Origin: Elusimicrobia bacterium GWC2_61_19
Lineage (GTDB): Bacteria > Elusimicrobiota > Elusimicrobia > Elusimicrobiales > UBA9959
Assembly: GCA_001799795.1 (NCBI GenBank)
Contig: MGUD01000019.1
Coordinates: 1 to 54,283 of the forward strand
Direction: 5' to 3'
DNA: 54,283 nucleotides
The translations under genes and the position numbers were made by a program. Shown piece after piece: positions 23,658 through 33,218 of this stretch; within the stretch, counting starts at the first letter, position 1; the number at the start of each line of letters is the position of its first letter. The notes below the pieces were generated by a model, which worked only from the letters and a program-made list of their open reading frames with translations, searched no databases and had not been told where the DNA came from.

Positions 23658-24758
23658 ATGGCCATAACCCTCAGGCCGACCATCGCCGAAATACGGCTTT
23701 CCGCCGTACGCAGGAACCTGCAAAAACTCAAGAAAACAGCCGCGCCCGCGCGCGTGCTTTTTGTGGTGAAGGCCAACGCCTACGGCCACGGCGCGGCCGC
23801 GCTCGCCCGGCTGGCGGAGCGCGAGGACCTCGCCTGGGGCTTCGGCGTCTCTTCGGTGGAAGAGGGGCTGGCGCTGCGCGCGGGCGGCATTATAAGCCCC
23901 GTGCTGGTGCTGGGCAGTCTTTACCCTTTTGAAAGCTTCGTGGAGGCCATCAACGCCGACCTGATGATGACCATCGCGAGCCAGGACGCCGCGCGCCAGG
24001 TGATAGAGGCCGCCCGCCGCCTGGGCAAGAAGGCCGTCTGCCATATAAAGCTGGAAACCGGCATGGGCCGCATCGGCGCGCGCAAGCCCGCCGCCCTTAA
24101 GATCTACGACGAGCTTTCCGCCTCCGGCGCGGTTTCCGTGGCCGGGGTCTATACCCATCTCTCCAGCGCCGACACCGACCCGGCCTATACGGCCGGGCAG
24201 CTCGGCTTTCTCACCGAAACGGTTTCCGCGCTGGCCGAGCGCGGGGCGCGCGGCCTCACTTTTCACGCGGCCAATTCCTGCGCCGCCGTCAACCTGCCGG
24301 CCAGCCGCCTGAACATGGTGCGCTGCGGCATAGCCGCGTACGGGCTGGCGGAAGGTTTCGAACCCGCCATGACGCTGAAGACCAGGATCGTTTTCATCAA
24401 GAACGTGCGCGAGGGCGCCTTCATCAGTTATAACAAGTCCTTCCGGGCCGACCGCCCCATGAAGATAGCCACCATTCCGGCCGGTTACGGCGACGGCTAT
24501 ATCCGCAGGTTCTCCAACAAGGCGGACGTGCTGATAGGCGGCCGGCGCTGCCGCGTGCTGGGCAACGTTACCATGGACATGACCATGGTGGACGTTACCC
24601 ATGTGAAGGACGCGGCGGTCGGGTCGGAAGCGGTGCTGCTGGGCCGCCAGGGCCGCGAGGAAATAACCGCGGCCGAACTGGCCGCCATGGCCGACACCAT
24701 CACCTATGAAATAGTCACCCTGGTCTCGGGCCGGGTGCCGAGGGTGTACGTGGAATGA
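23658..24758 (+). CDS. alr: Alanine racemase
   Basis: 366 residues from the ATG at 23658 (GGGAG 2-3 nt further upstream of the spacer). Makes D-alanine for peptidoglycan. PLP lysine in FVVKANAYGHG near residue 40; the second catalytic base Tyr in FISYNKSFRA; phosphate-binding and C-terminal beta domain with IPAGYGDGY and MDMTMVDVT. Stop codon overlaps the mlaE start (ATGA). Confidence 0.96.
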   Translation: MAITLRPTIAEIRLSAVRRNLQKLKKTAAPARVLFVVKANAYGHGAAALARLAEREDLAWGFGVSSVEEGLALRAGGIISPVLVLGSLYPFESFVEAINADLMMTIASQDAARQVIEAARRLGKKAVCHIKLETGMGRIGARKPAALKIYDELSASGAVSVAGVYTHLSSADTDPAYTAGQLGFLTETVSALAERGARGLTFHAANSCAAVNLPASRLNMVRCGIAAYGLAEGFEPAMTLKTRIVFIKNVREGAFISYNKSFRADRPMKIATIPAGYGDGYIRRFSNKADVLIGGRRCRVLGNVTMDMTMVDVTHVKDAAVGSEAVLLGRQGREEITAAELAAMADTITYEIVTLVSGRVPRVYVE

Positions 24759-25543
24759 AATTTTCATTTACCGAAAAAGTAGGGCATGAGTTCATGAACC
24801 TGGCGGAAGCGCTGGGCGGCGCGGCGCTCATGCTGAAGTCCGTGGCGTTCTGGATGTTCCGGTCCAAGTTCGAGGCGAAAGAGACCGTAAAGCAGGCCGT
24901 CAAGATAGGCGTTGATTCTTTTACCGTGGTGGCGCTGACCAGCTTTTTTACCGGCATGGTGCTGGCGCTGCAGATGGGCCATTCCATGAAGAATCTTTTC
25001 AACGAGCCGATGTATATCGGCACCATGGTGGCCTTCTCGATGCTGAAAGAGCTCGGGCCGGTGCTCACTTCCATAGTGGTGGCGGGCCGCGCCGGCGCGG
25101 TGGTCACGGCGGAAATAGGCACCATGCAGGTGACCGAACAGATCGACGCGCTCTATACGCTGGGTACCAACCCGACGCGCTACCTGCTGGTGCCGCGTTA
25201 TATAGCGTTCATGATCACCCTGCCGCTGCTCACGGTGTTCGCCGATTTTATCGGCGTGCTGGGCGGCTGCATCGTGGGCATGGTAAAGCTGGGCGTCCCC
25301 ACTTCCGTCTACTACGACGATATCTTCACCTACCTCGAGGTGGGGGACTTTCTGCACGGTTTTCTCAAGACTTATTTCTTCGCTTTCATGATCGCCACGG
25401 TGTCCTGCTACAAAGGCCTTAACACCAAAGGCGGCGCGGAAGGCGTGGGCAAGTCCACCACGGAGGCGGTGGTGGTCAGCATGGTGCTGGTGATGGTGCT
25501 GGATTATTTCATAAGCGCGCTGCTGGTGGCGGTGGGGATATGA
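24755..25543 (+). CDS. mlaE: MlaE-type ABC permease (phospholipid transport)
   Basis: 262 residues, five to six membrane helices. Typical MlaE/TTG2B signatures: FFTGMVLALQ, ELGPVLTSIVVAGRAGAVVTAEIGTM and the EQIDAL coupling helix. Forms the inner-membrane channel of the Mla lipid transporter with MlaF and the MCE protein. Overlaps alr and mlaF by 4 nt each, so tightly coupled. No mlaC or mlaB is present nearby. Confidence 0.95.
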   Translation: MKFSFTEKVGHEFMNLAEALGGAALMLKSVAFWMFRSKFEAKETVKQAVKIGVDSFTVVALTSFFTGMVLALQMGHSMKNLFNEPMYIGTMVAFSMLKELGPVLTSIVVAGRAGAVVTAEIGTMQVTEQIDALYTLGTNPTRYLLVPRYIAFMITLPLLTVFADFIGVLGGCIVGMVKLGVPTSVYYDDIFTYLEVGDFLHGFLKTYFFAFMIATVSCYKGLNTKGGAEGVGKSTTEAVVVSMVLVMVLDYFISALLVAVGI

Positions 25544-26280
25544 TAGAGATCAGGAACCTCGTGAAGAATTTTCCGGACCGCAAGGTTCTCGACGGGATCA
25601 GCGCCGAAATAAAGGACGGGGAGCTGTTCAGCGTTATCGGGCCTTCGGGCACCGGCAAGAGCACGTTCATAAAGTGCCTCATCCGCCTTATCAAACCCGA
25701 GGGCGGGCAGATCATCGTGGACGGGCAGGACATCGCCTCCACGTCCAGTGAATTTACCCTGGCCAAGGTGCGGCGCAGTTTCGGCTACCTGTTCCAGGAG
25801 GGGGCGCTGTTCGATTCCCTGACGGTGCTGGAGAACGTGGCGTTCGGCCTGAAATATCTTACCGACACGCCCAAAAGCGACTATCCGCGCATAGTCAAAG
25901 AAAAGCTGGCGCTGGTGGGCTTGAAGGACGTCGAGCACCTTAAACCCGCGGAGCTTTCGGTGGGCATGAAGAAACGCGTGTCTCTGGCGCGCTCGATAGC
26001 GGCCGAGCCGAAGTATATGCTTTACGACGAGCCCACCACGGGCCTGGACCCGGTCACTACCGGCATGGTCAAAGACCTGATAACCGGCATGCACGAGAAG
26101 CTGGGCATAACCACCGTGGTGGTCACGCACGACCTTAACCTGGCGCTGGAGATCTCCAGCCGGGTGGCTATGCTGACCGGCGGCAAATTCGCCGAGGTCG
26201 GGGAACCGGCCAAATTCCGCCGGTCGGAGAACGCCGCCGTAAAGGAATTCATGGAGATCTCCCACCTGTCGCGCGAGTAA
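25540..26280 (+). CDS. mlaF: MlaF-type ABC ATPase
   Basis: 246 residues. Walker A GPSGTGKST near residue 33, Q-loop YLFQEGALFDSLTV, signature LSVGMKKRVSLARSIA, Walker B YMLYDEPTTGLDP, and H-loop VTHD. The EGALFDSLTV stretch is typical of the Mla/Ttg2A group. Powers MlaE. Confidence 0.95.
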   Translation: MIEIRNLVKNFPDRKVLDGISAEIKDGELFSVIGPSGTGKSTFIKCLIRLIKPEGGQIIVDGQDIASTSSEFTLAKVRRSFGYLFQEGALFDSLTVLENVAFGLKYLTDTPKSDYPRIVKEKLALVGLKDVEHLKPAELSVGMKKRVSLARSIAAEPKYMLYDEPTTGLDPVTTGMVKDLITGMHEKLGITTVVVTHDLNLALEISSRVAMLTGGKFAEVGEPAKFRRSENAAVKEFMEISHLSRE

Positions 26281-26380
26281 CCGCAAAATCACCTCCGAAT
26301 CCGCCAATCCGCGCTTTTTCTTTTAGTATAATGGATATCGTATATAGATATCATTGGGTTTCGGTGTTTTAAAGGATCTC

Positions 26381-27673
26381 ATGAACGGCGAGATGAAAGT
26401 CGGGTTATTCGTGCTGGTCGGCTCCGTCCTTTTCGGAGCGGCCCTTTTCCTGCTGGGGGATTATTCCTTCCAGAGCTATTACACCATTAAAGCCGAGTTC
26501 GCGGACGTGGCCGGCCTGCCGGATAAGGCCACCGTCAAACTGTCCGGCGTGGAAGTGGGCAAGATAAAGACCATTTACCTGAAAGACGACAAAGTGGTGG
26601 TGCAGCTCGCCATCCGCGAGGGCGTCAAGATCTACCGCGGCGCCAGGTTCGCGGTGGGCTCCACCAGCGTTATCGGCTCCAAGTTCCTGCAGGTGGACCA
26701 GGGGACGCCGGCGCTGGGCCATGTGGAAGCCGGTGAGACCGTGCGCGGCGAGGAGATAGTCCCTCTGGACAGGGCGGTGGCGCGCGCCGTGGCCAGCATG
26801 GAAGCCCTGGTCTCCGACATCCGGGGCGAGGGAAAGCTCGCCAAGAGCATGCAGGAGATCCTGGATAACCTGCGCGATATTACGGCCAACGTCAACGACC
26901 TGGTGGCCAACGGCCAGCCGCACGCCCAAAAAGCCATGGAGCGCATGGATTCCATCACCGCCAAGCTGGACGCCCTGCTCACCAAGACCGACGAGGTGGT
27001 GGGCAAGATCAACCGCGGGGACGGCGTGGCGGGAGCCCTGGTGTCGGACACCCAGATGAAGGATAACGTCAGCGCCGCCATCACCAACATGCGCGACGCC
27101 AGCGCCTCGGTAAAGGAAGCCATGGGCCGCGTGACGGGCTTCCACACCTACCTGAAGTGGGATTATAAGTACGAGCCGCTGGCCCGTTCCTCCAAGAATA
27201 ATTTCGGCCTGAAGATCTATCCCCGCGCCGGCCGCTATTACTATATCGGCGCGGCCAACCTGACGAACGTTAAGGACAGGGTGGAAGGCGTCGACTACGA
27301 GACGCTGAACACCGTGGACGCCCAGCTCGGCTGGGACGTGGGGGGCTTCGACCTCTACGCCGGCGTGCTGCACGGCTCCGGCGGCGCCGGTCTGCGCTGG
27401 AAACCTTTCTTTAATTCCAAGTGGGACCGCCTCAGCGTGATCGTGGAAGGCTCGGAATTCGGCCGCGACCGCCGCATAAAGGGCAGGAATTTCAACGATC
27501 CGCGTTACGACGCGGGTGTGGACGTGGCTATCAATAAATATGTTTCGGCGGGCGTGCGCCTTAACGACATGCTGGAGACCAAGCGCGTAAATTACACCAC
27601 GCGGCTGATCTTCGAGGATAAGGACATCTCCTATCTTTTCGGTTTCGCCACGCTCGGCTCGCTTAAAAAATGA
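26381..27673 (+). CDS. mlaD: MCE (MlaD-like) protein with C-terminal beta-barrel-like domain
   Basis: 430 residues, far longer than E. coli MlaD (about 180). Start at the ATG 26381 with AAAGGA upstream. One N-terminal membrane helix (about 5-26), one MCE domain (about 33-115; FADVAGLPDKATVKLSGVEVGKI, GSKFLQVDQG), a long helical stretch (about 125-250; heptad-like with many Asn/Ala), then about 175 residues of alternating strands rich in Tyr/Gly/Asp (YYYIGAANLT, WDVGGFDLYAGVLHG, LIFEDKDISYLFGFA) that look like an outer-membrane barrel. A single chain could thus bridge inner to outer membrane. Gene symbol by role. Overlaps radA (ATGA). Confidence 0.85.
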   Translation: MNGEMKVGLFVLVGSVLFGAALFLLGDYSFQSYYTIKAEFADVAGLPDKATVKLSGVEVGKIKTIYLKDDKVVVQLAIREGVKIYRGARFAVGSTSVIGSKFLQVDQGTPALGHVEAGETVRGEEIVPLDRAVARAVASMEALVSDIRGEGKLAKSMQEILDNLRDITANVNDLVANGQPHAQKAMERMDSITAKLDALLTKTDEVVGKINRGDGVAGALVSDTQMKDNVSAAITNMRDASASVKEAMGRVTGFHTYLKWDYKYEPLARSSKNNFGLKIYPRAGRYYYIGAANLTNVKDRVEGVDYETLNTVDAQLGWDVGGFDLYAGVLHGSGGAGLRWKPFFNSKWDRLSVIVEGSEFGRDRRIKGRNFNDPRYDAGVDVAINKYVSAGVRLNDMLETKRVNYTTRLIFEDKDISYLFGFATLGSLKK

Positions 27674-29091
27674 AGCTTAAAACCGTCTACCGCTGCCAAC
27701 AGTGCGGCCAAACCTCCCCCAAGTGGGCCGGGCAGTGCAACGCCTGCTCAGGCTGGAACACGCTGGTAGAGGAAGCGGAGGAAGTGCTTACGAAAGCGGC
27801 GGCCAAGGCCCGCGGCCTCACCGATTTCTCCGAACCGCCGGTAAAGCTTTCCGACGCCCGCGCCATTAAGGCGGAACACGCCTGCACCGGGCTGTCCGAG
27901 CTGGACCGGGCGCTGGGCGGCGGGCTGGTAAAAGGCCAGGTGGTGCTGCTGGCCGGCCCTCCCGGCATCGGCAAGAGCACGCTTACCATGGAAACCTGTT
28001 CGGCGCTGGCCGACGGGGCTTACGTCGGTGGAAAAATACTTTATGTGTCGGGCGAGGAATCCATCTCGCAGGTGGGGTCGCGCGCGGAGCGCCTGGGCGC
28101 CAGGTCCGAGAACGTCTACCTGATGTCGGAGACGAACCTGGCGCGCATCATAGAGGAGTTCCGCAACCTTAAGCCCGCCTTCCTCGTCATAGATTCCATC
28201 CAGACCGTCTACCATCCGGAGTTCGTCGGCAGCCCCGGTTCCGTGGGGCAGATCAGAGAATGCGCTTCCGAGCTGCTTAAGACCGTCAAGGCCGCCGGCG
28301 TCCCGCTTTTCCTTCTGGGCCATGTCACCAAGGAAGGTTCCCTGGCCGGCCCCAAGGTGCTGGAACATATAGTGGATACGGTGCTTTATTTCGACGCCGA
28401 GAAGAATAACGTTTACCGCGTGCTGCGGCCGCACAAGAACCGCTTCGGCCCGGTGGACGAGACCGGGATCTTCGAGATGACCGCGCGCGGCCTGCGCTCC
28501 GTGGAGGACGCGGGGCTGCTGTTCGCCGATTCCGACCGGGAGCGGGAGCTGGCCGGCCGCGCTTTCGCGGTGGCTTTCGAAGGCGCGCGCCCCGTGCTGG
28601 CCGAGATCCAGGCGCTGGCCTCGCGCTCCTACCTGCCGTACCCGCGCCGCACCGTGACCGGCATGGACCTGAACCGAGCGCAGATGCTGATAGCCGCGCT
28701 GGAGAAGAACCTGGGGCTGCGCTTCGACGAGATGGACGTGTTCGCGTCGCTGCAGGGCGGCATCCGCCTGAAGGATTCCGCGCTGGACCTGGCTTTCTGC
28801 GCGGCCCTGGTCAGCTCGGCCAAAGATATCCCGCTGCCCCCGGACGTGGTGTTCCTGGGCGAGGTGGGGATACTCGCGCAGGTGTCCAGCCCGGGTTTTC
28901 TGGACCGGCGCCTGGCCGAAGCCGAACGGCTCGGCTTCAAAACAGCTTTTGTCCCCCGGCTGCCTAAAAAAGACGAAGGGCGTTTCAAGACCCTGCGGCT
29001 TGAGGTGGTAAGGGACATGGGCGGGCTTTACGCCGCCCTGGGCCGTCTGAAGGGCAAAGCCCTCGGCCGTACTGAGGAGCATAGCTCTTAA
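27670..29091 (+). CDS. radA: DNA repair protein RadA
   Basis: 473 residues. Zinc finger C9-x2-C12 ... C23-x2-C26, RecA-like ATPase with Walker A GPPGIGKST (about 96-104), RadA-specific motif HKNRFGPVDE, and C-terminal Lon-like domain with LQGGIRLKDSALDLA. Acts as a helicase in recombination branch migration. ATG overlaps the MCE gene stop. The gene's last codons run into the 22-nt repeat array. Confidence 0.97.
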   Translation: MKLKTVYRCQQCGQTSPKWAGQCNACSGWNTLVEEAEEVLTKAAAKARGLTDFSEPPVKLSDARAIKAEHACTGLSELDRALGGGLVKGQVVLLAGPPGIGKSTLTMETCSALADGAYVGGKILYVSGEESISQVGSRAERLGARSENVYLMSETNLARIIEEFRNLKPAFLVIDSIQTVYHPEFVGSPGSVGQIRECASELLKTVKAAGVPLFLLGHVTKEGSLAGPKVLEHIVDTVLYFDAEKNNVYRVLRPHKNRFGPVDETGIFEMTARGLRSVEDAGLLFADSDRERELAGRAFAVAFEGARPVLAEIQALASRSYLPYPRRTVTGMDLNRAQMLIAALEKNLGLRFDEMDVFASLQGGIRLKDSALDLAFCAALVSSAKDIPLPPDVVFLGEVGILAQVSSPGFLDRRLAEAERLGFKTAFVPRLPKKDEGRFKTLRLEVVRDMGGLYAALGRLKGKALGRTEEHSS

Positions 29092-29132
29092 TACGGCATG
29101 ACCATAGGTCTAATACGGCACGGCCATAGGCC
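29089..29132. repeat. Tandem 22-nt repeats before the PIN-TRAM gene
   Basis: Two perfect-phase copies, 29089-29110 and 29111-29132, each TAATACGGCA-yGrCCATAGG-yC, differing at three positions. A third, weaker copy (TACTGAGGAGCATAGC, 29070-29085) lies in the end of radA. The repeats resemble the direct repeats at 16630-16704; in both cases the last copy ends close to an AT-rich -10-like box (here CAAAAT, 29135-29140). Confidence 0.6.
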
Positions 29133-29186
29133 AGCAAAATTAACCCCGCCGTTAAAGCGGGCAAGCAGAAAGTATAAGGAGCGATC

Positions 29187-30194
29187 ATGATAGTATGGAT
29201 CTTCAGGGCGGTAGCCCTTCTCGGCACCCCGGTGCTGACATGGCTTATGGTTTCGAAAGACCTCAAAGGCGTGGCCTTCGGCGCGCTCATCGGCCTGGTC
29301 ATAATCGGGATAGAGTATGTTTTTGAGAACGTCAGTCTTTTCTCCCTCATCATCGGCATCATCGGGGCGGTGGTGGGTCTTATCCTGGCGAAACTGCTGG
29401 ACTACAGCGTGTTCCAGGTCGGCAACGCGGCGCTCAACGATGTGTGGTCCACTTATAACCCCATAATCCGCTACGCGCTGGTGCTGCTGGGCGTTATGGT
29501 GAGTATAAAAAAGATACCCGAGCTGGACGACCTGGATAAGAATATCCTCTCCATGGGAAAGCGCGGCGGCAAGAACATGAAGGTGCTGGACCTGTCCGCC
29601 ATCGTGGACGGCCGCGTGCTGGACATCTGCGATACGCACTTCGTTACCGGCGGTATAATCACGCCGCGCTTCGTGGTGCAGGAACTGCACGCCCTGGCCG
29701 AATCCAGCGAGCCGATCAACCGCGCCAAGGGCCGCCGCGGCCTGGACATCCTGGCGCGCCTGCAGGAATCGCGCGAGATCCCGTTCCGGGTGATAGACCG
29801 CGACATCAAGGAAGTGGCCGATAACCAGATGAAGCTGGTGGTCATCGCCAAGGAACTGGGCGCGGCCATCATCACCATAGACTTCAATATAAACAAGCTG
29901 GCCGCCCTTGAGAACGTGACCGTCCTCAATATAAACGACCTGACCATAGCCCTGAAACCCGTGGTCCTGCCCGGCGAGGACATGTCCGTCTTCGTCATGA
30001 AGGAAGGCAAGGAGAAGGAGCAGGGCGTGGGTTACCTCGACGACGGCACGATGATCGTCATCGAGGACGGCCGCGATTTCGTCGGCAAGAAGGTGGACGC
30101 GGTGGTGCAGTCCATCCTGCAGACTTCGCAGGGCCGGATAATCTTCACGCGGGTAAAGGGCAAGTCCGCCCAGCAGGGGCCCAAGCAGCCCTGA
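29187..30194 (+). CDS. Membrane PIN-TRAM domain protein (YacL-like)
   Basis: 335 residues. Four membrane helices at about 5-105, then a PIN nuclease domain (about 130-255) with acidic residues in LDLSAIVDGR, VVQELHALAESSE, RGLDIL and IITIDFN, and a C-terminal TRAM RNA-binding domain (EQGVGYLDDGTMIVIEDG). Same architecture as Bacillus YacL, and same place in the conserved radA-(disA)-yacL-ispD-ispF-cysS order; disA is missing here. Likely RNA cleavage at the membrane. AAGGAG ribosome site. Confidence 0.9.
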   Translation: MIVWIFRAVALLGTPVLTWLMVSKDLKGVAFGALIGLVIIGIEYVFENVSLFSLIIGIIGAVVGLILAKLLDYSVFQVGNAALNDVWSTYNPIIRYALVLLGVMVSIKKIPELDDLDKNILSMGKRGGKNMKVLDLSAIVDGRVLDICDTHFVTGGIITPRFVVQELHALAESSEPINRAKGRRGLDILARLQESREIPFRVIDRDIKEVADNQMKLVVIAKELGAAIITIDFNINKLAALENVTVLNINDLTIALKPVVLPGEDMSVFVMKEGKEKEQGVGYLDDGTMIVIEDGRDFVGKKVDAVVQSILQTSQGRIIFTRVKGKSAQQGPKQP

Positions 30195-30201
30195 GGTTAA
30201 A

Positions 30202-31389
30202 GTGGCTATCAGAAAAAAAACAGGCGGCGCCGAGGCCATAATACTGGCCGGCGGTTCCGGCACCCGCATGGGGGCCGAGAAGCAGTATCTGCGGCTGGCC
30301 GGCCGCCCCATGATAGAGTGGACGGTGGAGGCCTTTACCGCCAGCGGGCTGTTCTCTAAAGTCATACTCGCCCTGGGCCCGGAAAACCTGGCCAAGCACG
30401 GGCCGGCGTGGGAAAAAGCCGGAGTGGTCACGGCCGCGGCCGGCGCCACGCGCACGGAGTCGCTGCGCAGCGCGTTCAGGCTGGTGAGCCCCGGCGCGCG
30501 GCTGGTGGCGGTGCACGACGGGGCCAGGCCCCTGGTGGACGCGGCCCTGATAGGCGCCTGCCTCGACAAAGCCGAAGAGTGCGGCGCCGCGGTGCCGGCC
30601 GTGCCGCTGAAAGACACGGTAAAAAAGGTGGACGCGTCCGGCGAGACCTTTGAAAGCACCCCCGAGCGCGCCGCGCTCATGGCCGTGCAGACGCCGCAGT
30701 GCTACCGCAGGGACGTGCTCGAGAGCATATTGGGGCGCGCGGCCTCTAAAAAAGATTACAGCGACGAATCCCAGGTGCTGGAGCAGCTGGGGATTAAAGC
30801 CGCGGTGGTGCTTTCCACCTACCGCAATATTAAAGTCACCACACCCGAAGATCTTGTTATAGCGGAGGCGTTCATGAAAGAAGAGAAATCGGTTTCTACC
30901 CGTTCTAAAATGCCGGTGTCCAGGGCCGGCTTCGGCTACGACATCCACCGCCTGGTGGAGGGGCGGCCCCTCATCCTGGGCGGCATAAAGATAGAGCACA
31001 CCAAGGGCCTGCTTGGGCATTCCGACGGGGACGTGGTGCTGCACTCCGTCTGCGACGCGCTGCTCGGCTCCATCTCCGCGGGCGAAATAGGCGTCTACTT
31101 CCCGCCCACGGACCTTACCATCATGGGCATCTCCAGCATCGAGATCGCGGCCAAAACCCTGGAGATCCTCACCTCTAAAAAAGCCAGGATCATTAACCTG
31201 GACGTGACCATACTGGCCGAGGAACCCAAACTTAAACCCCATTACGAGGCCATCCGCGACTCGGTGACCAGGATCTTCAAGATGGACCGGGCCGACGTCA
31301 GCGTTAAAGCCAAGAGCCGCGAGGGCCTGGGCGATATCGGCCATGGCGAAGCCATCGTCTGTTACGCCATCGCCAGCGTTATAAAGTGA
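30202..31389 (+). CDS. ispDF: Bifunctional IspD/IspF isoprenoid enzyme
   Basis: 395 residues. IspD half (about 8-225): ILAGGSGTRMGAEKQYL nucleotide site, VHDGARPLV, ALMAVQTPQ. IspF half (about 233-395): GYDIHRL and GHSDGDVVLH zinc ligands, and SREGLGDIGHGEAIVCYA. Catalyses steps 3 and 5 of the MEP pathway (CDP-ME and MEcPP formation). Fusion is known in other bacteria. GTG start with GAGG upstream. GTGA overlap with the next gene. Confidence 0.96.
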   Translation: MAIRKKTGGAEAIILAGGSGTRMGAEKQYLRLAGRPMIEWTVEAFTASGLFSKVILALGPENLAKHGPAWEKAGVVTAAAGATRTESLRSAFRLVSPGARLVAVHDGARPLVDAALIGACLDKAEECGAAVPAVPLKDTVKKVDASGETFESTPERAALMAVQTPQCYRRDVLESILGRAASKKDYSDESQVLEQLGIKAAVVLSTYRNIKVTTPEDLVIAEAFMKEEKSVSTRSKMPVSRAGFGYDIHRLVEGRPLILGGIKIEHTKGLLGHSDGDVVLHSVCDALLGSISAGEIGVYFPPTDLTIMGISSIEIAAKTLEILTSKKARIINLDVTILAEEPKLKPHYEAIRDSVTRIFKMDRADVSVKAKSREGLGDIGHGEAIVCYAIASVIK

Positions 31390-31784
31390 AGCCCCGCGTC
31401 CTGCTCGTTCTGTTCGCGGCCGCCCTGGCCAGCGCCTGCTCCGGGACCCTCGGCCCCGGCGGCAACGGCGGCGCGGTGGTCCTGCAGAAACAGACCTTTA
31501 AGCTTTTGAAGACCCCGGACCCGGAGTTCGAGGCGTCGCTGGCGGACCTGCTTTCCGGCAGCTACGACACGGCGGCCAAAAACCACGCCGGGGACCGCCC
31601 GATGGACATAGGTTTCACTTATTCCATGTCCCCGAAAGGCGCGGTCAACCCTTATTCGGAGATAGAGGTCTCCTGTATCGTCCGGGAGAAGCACGCCGGG
31701 CGCGCCGCCCGCGCGCTTTGCAGGGACCTTTTCCGGGACCTCGGCGTTAAACTGCGGCGCGCGCTCGCGGCCAGACAAGAGTAA
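31386..31784 (+). CDS. Small lipoprotein of unknown function
   Basis: 132 residues. Signal peptide with lipobox (LASAC, Cys18). After a Gly-rich linker comes one alpha/beta domain with two further Cys (EVSCIVRE, ALCRDLF) that might form a disulfide. GTG start overlaps the ispDF stop. No family recognised. Lies within the isoprenoid/tRNA-synthetase operon but shows no functional link. Confidence 0.65.
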   Translation: MKPRVLLVLFAAALASACSGTLGPGGNGGAVVLQKQTFKLLKTPDPEFEASLADLLSGSYDTAAKNHAGDRPMDIGFTYSMSPKGAVNPYSEIEVSCIVREKHAGRAARALCRDLFRDLGVKLRRALAARQE

Positions 31785-31796
31785 AGGAACAGCGTC

Positions 31797-33218
31797 ATGG
31801 ACTCCAATGTTTTCCACGTTTACAACACCCTTACCAGGCAGAAGGAGATCTTCAAGCCGATAAAGGAGGGCGAGGCCGGCATCTACACCTGCGGCCCCAC
31901 CGTTTACAACTACGCCCATATAGGCAACCTGCGCACCTATATTTCCGAGGACACGTTCGTGCGCGCCCTGAAATTCTTCGGCTATAAGCTCAAGCGCGTG
32001 ATGAACATCACCGACGTGGGGCACCTTACCTCCGACGCCGACAGCGGCGAGGACAAGATGGAACTCGGCGCCCGGCGGGAGGGCAAGTCCGCCTGGGATG
32101 TGGCCAAGTTCTACACCGAGGCTTTCTTCAAGGATTATAATTCGCTGAACTGCCTGCCTCCGGACGTCCTCTGCCCGGCCACGGACTACATCAAAGAGAT
32201 GATAGACCTGGGCCTGGTCCTGGAATGTAAGGGTTACACCTACAATATCGCCGGCGACGGCGTATATTTCGACACCGCCAAGCTGCCGGACTACGGCAAG
32301 CTCGTCGGCAAAAGTCATATTGAAGGCATCAGGGAAGGGGCGCGTATCGAGGCCAACGCCGGCAAACGCAACCCCACCGATTTCGCCGTCTGGAAATTCT
32401 CCGCGCCCGGGGAAAAGCGCCAGATGGAATGGGAGTCCCCGTGGGGTAAGGGTTTCCCCGGCTGGCACATGGAGTGTTCGGCCATGGCCATGAAGCACCT
32501 GGGCGAGACCATCGATGTCCACTGGGGTGGAGAAGACCACATCGCCATACACCACACCAACGAGATCGCCCAGTCCGAGGGCGCTACCGGCAAGCCTTTC
32601 TCCAATTACTGGATGCACACCCGCTTCATGGTGATGGGCAGCTCCGGCAAGATGTCCAAGTCGGCCGGGGGGTTCCTCACCACGTCCTCGCTGCCGGAGA
32701 AGGGTTACGACCCGCTGGCTTACCGCTATTACTGCCTGCTGACGCATTACCGCAAGCAGCTGGAATTCACCTGGGAAGGCGTAGAGGCGGCCGCCCGCGG
32801 CCTGGACGGCCTGCGCGCGCTGGCCGCCAGGGTGAAGGCCGAGGCCAACGGCGCCGAAGCCGCCGCCGACAGGGACGCCAAATATTTCAAGGACTTCGCG
32901 GCCGCGCTGGCCGACGACGTGAACATGCCGGCGGCCCTGGCCGTGTTGTGGGAGACGCTGAAGGACGCGTCCATCCCTGCCGCTAAACGCCTGGCCTTTG
33001 CCGCGGCGGCGGAGCAGGTGACGGCGCTGGACCTTTTTAAAGCGGAGACCGGGCAGCAGCTGCCCGCCGAACTGGCGGCGCTCATAGCCGAGCGCGAAGC
33101 CGCCCGCAAGGCCAGGGATTTTAAACGCTCCGACGAACTGCGCAAGGCGCTTCTGGACAAAGGCGTAAGCATAGAAGACACCCCGAAAGGCACCAAGTGG
33201 AAACTTACACGCGGATGA
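31797..33218 (+). CDS. cysS: Cysteinyl-tRNA synthetase
   Basis: 473 residues. Class I signatures: CGPTVYNYAHIGN (HIGH-type), zinc ligands incl. WHMECSAMA, GGEDHIAIHHTNE, and KMSKSAGG. C-terminal DALR-type anticodon helices, ending KGTKWKL. AAAGGA ribosome site. Ends in an ATGA overlap with the PAP2 gene. Confidence 0.98.
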   Translation: MDSNVFHVYNTLTRQKEIFKPIKEGEAGIYTCGPTVYNYAHIGNLRTYISEDTFVRALKFFGYKLKRVMNITDVGHLTSDADSGEDKMELGARREGKSAWDVAKFYTEAFFKDYNSLNCLPPDVLCPATDYIKEMIDLGLVLECKGYTYNIAGDGVYFDTAKLPDYGKLVGKSHIEGIREGARIEANAGKRNPTDFAVWKFSAPGEKRQMEWESPWGKGFPGWHMECSAMAMKHLGETIDVHWGGEDHIAIHHTNEIAQSEGATGKPFSNYWMHTRFMVMGSSGKMSKSAGGFLTTSSLPEKGYDPLAYRYYCLLTHYRKQLEFTWEGVEAAARGLDGLRALAARVKAEANGAEAAADRDAKYFKDFAAALADDVNMPAALAVLWETLKDASIPAAKRLAFAAAAEQVTALDLFKAETGQQLPAELAALIAEREAARKARDFKRSDELRKALLDKGVSIEDTPKGTKWKLTRG

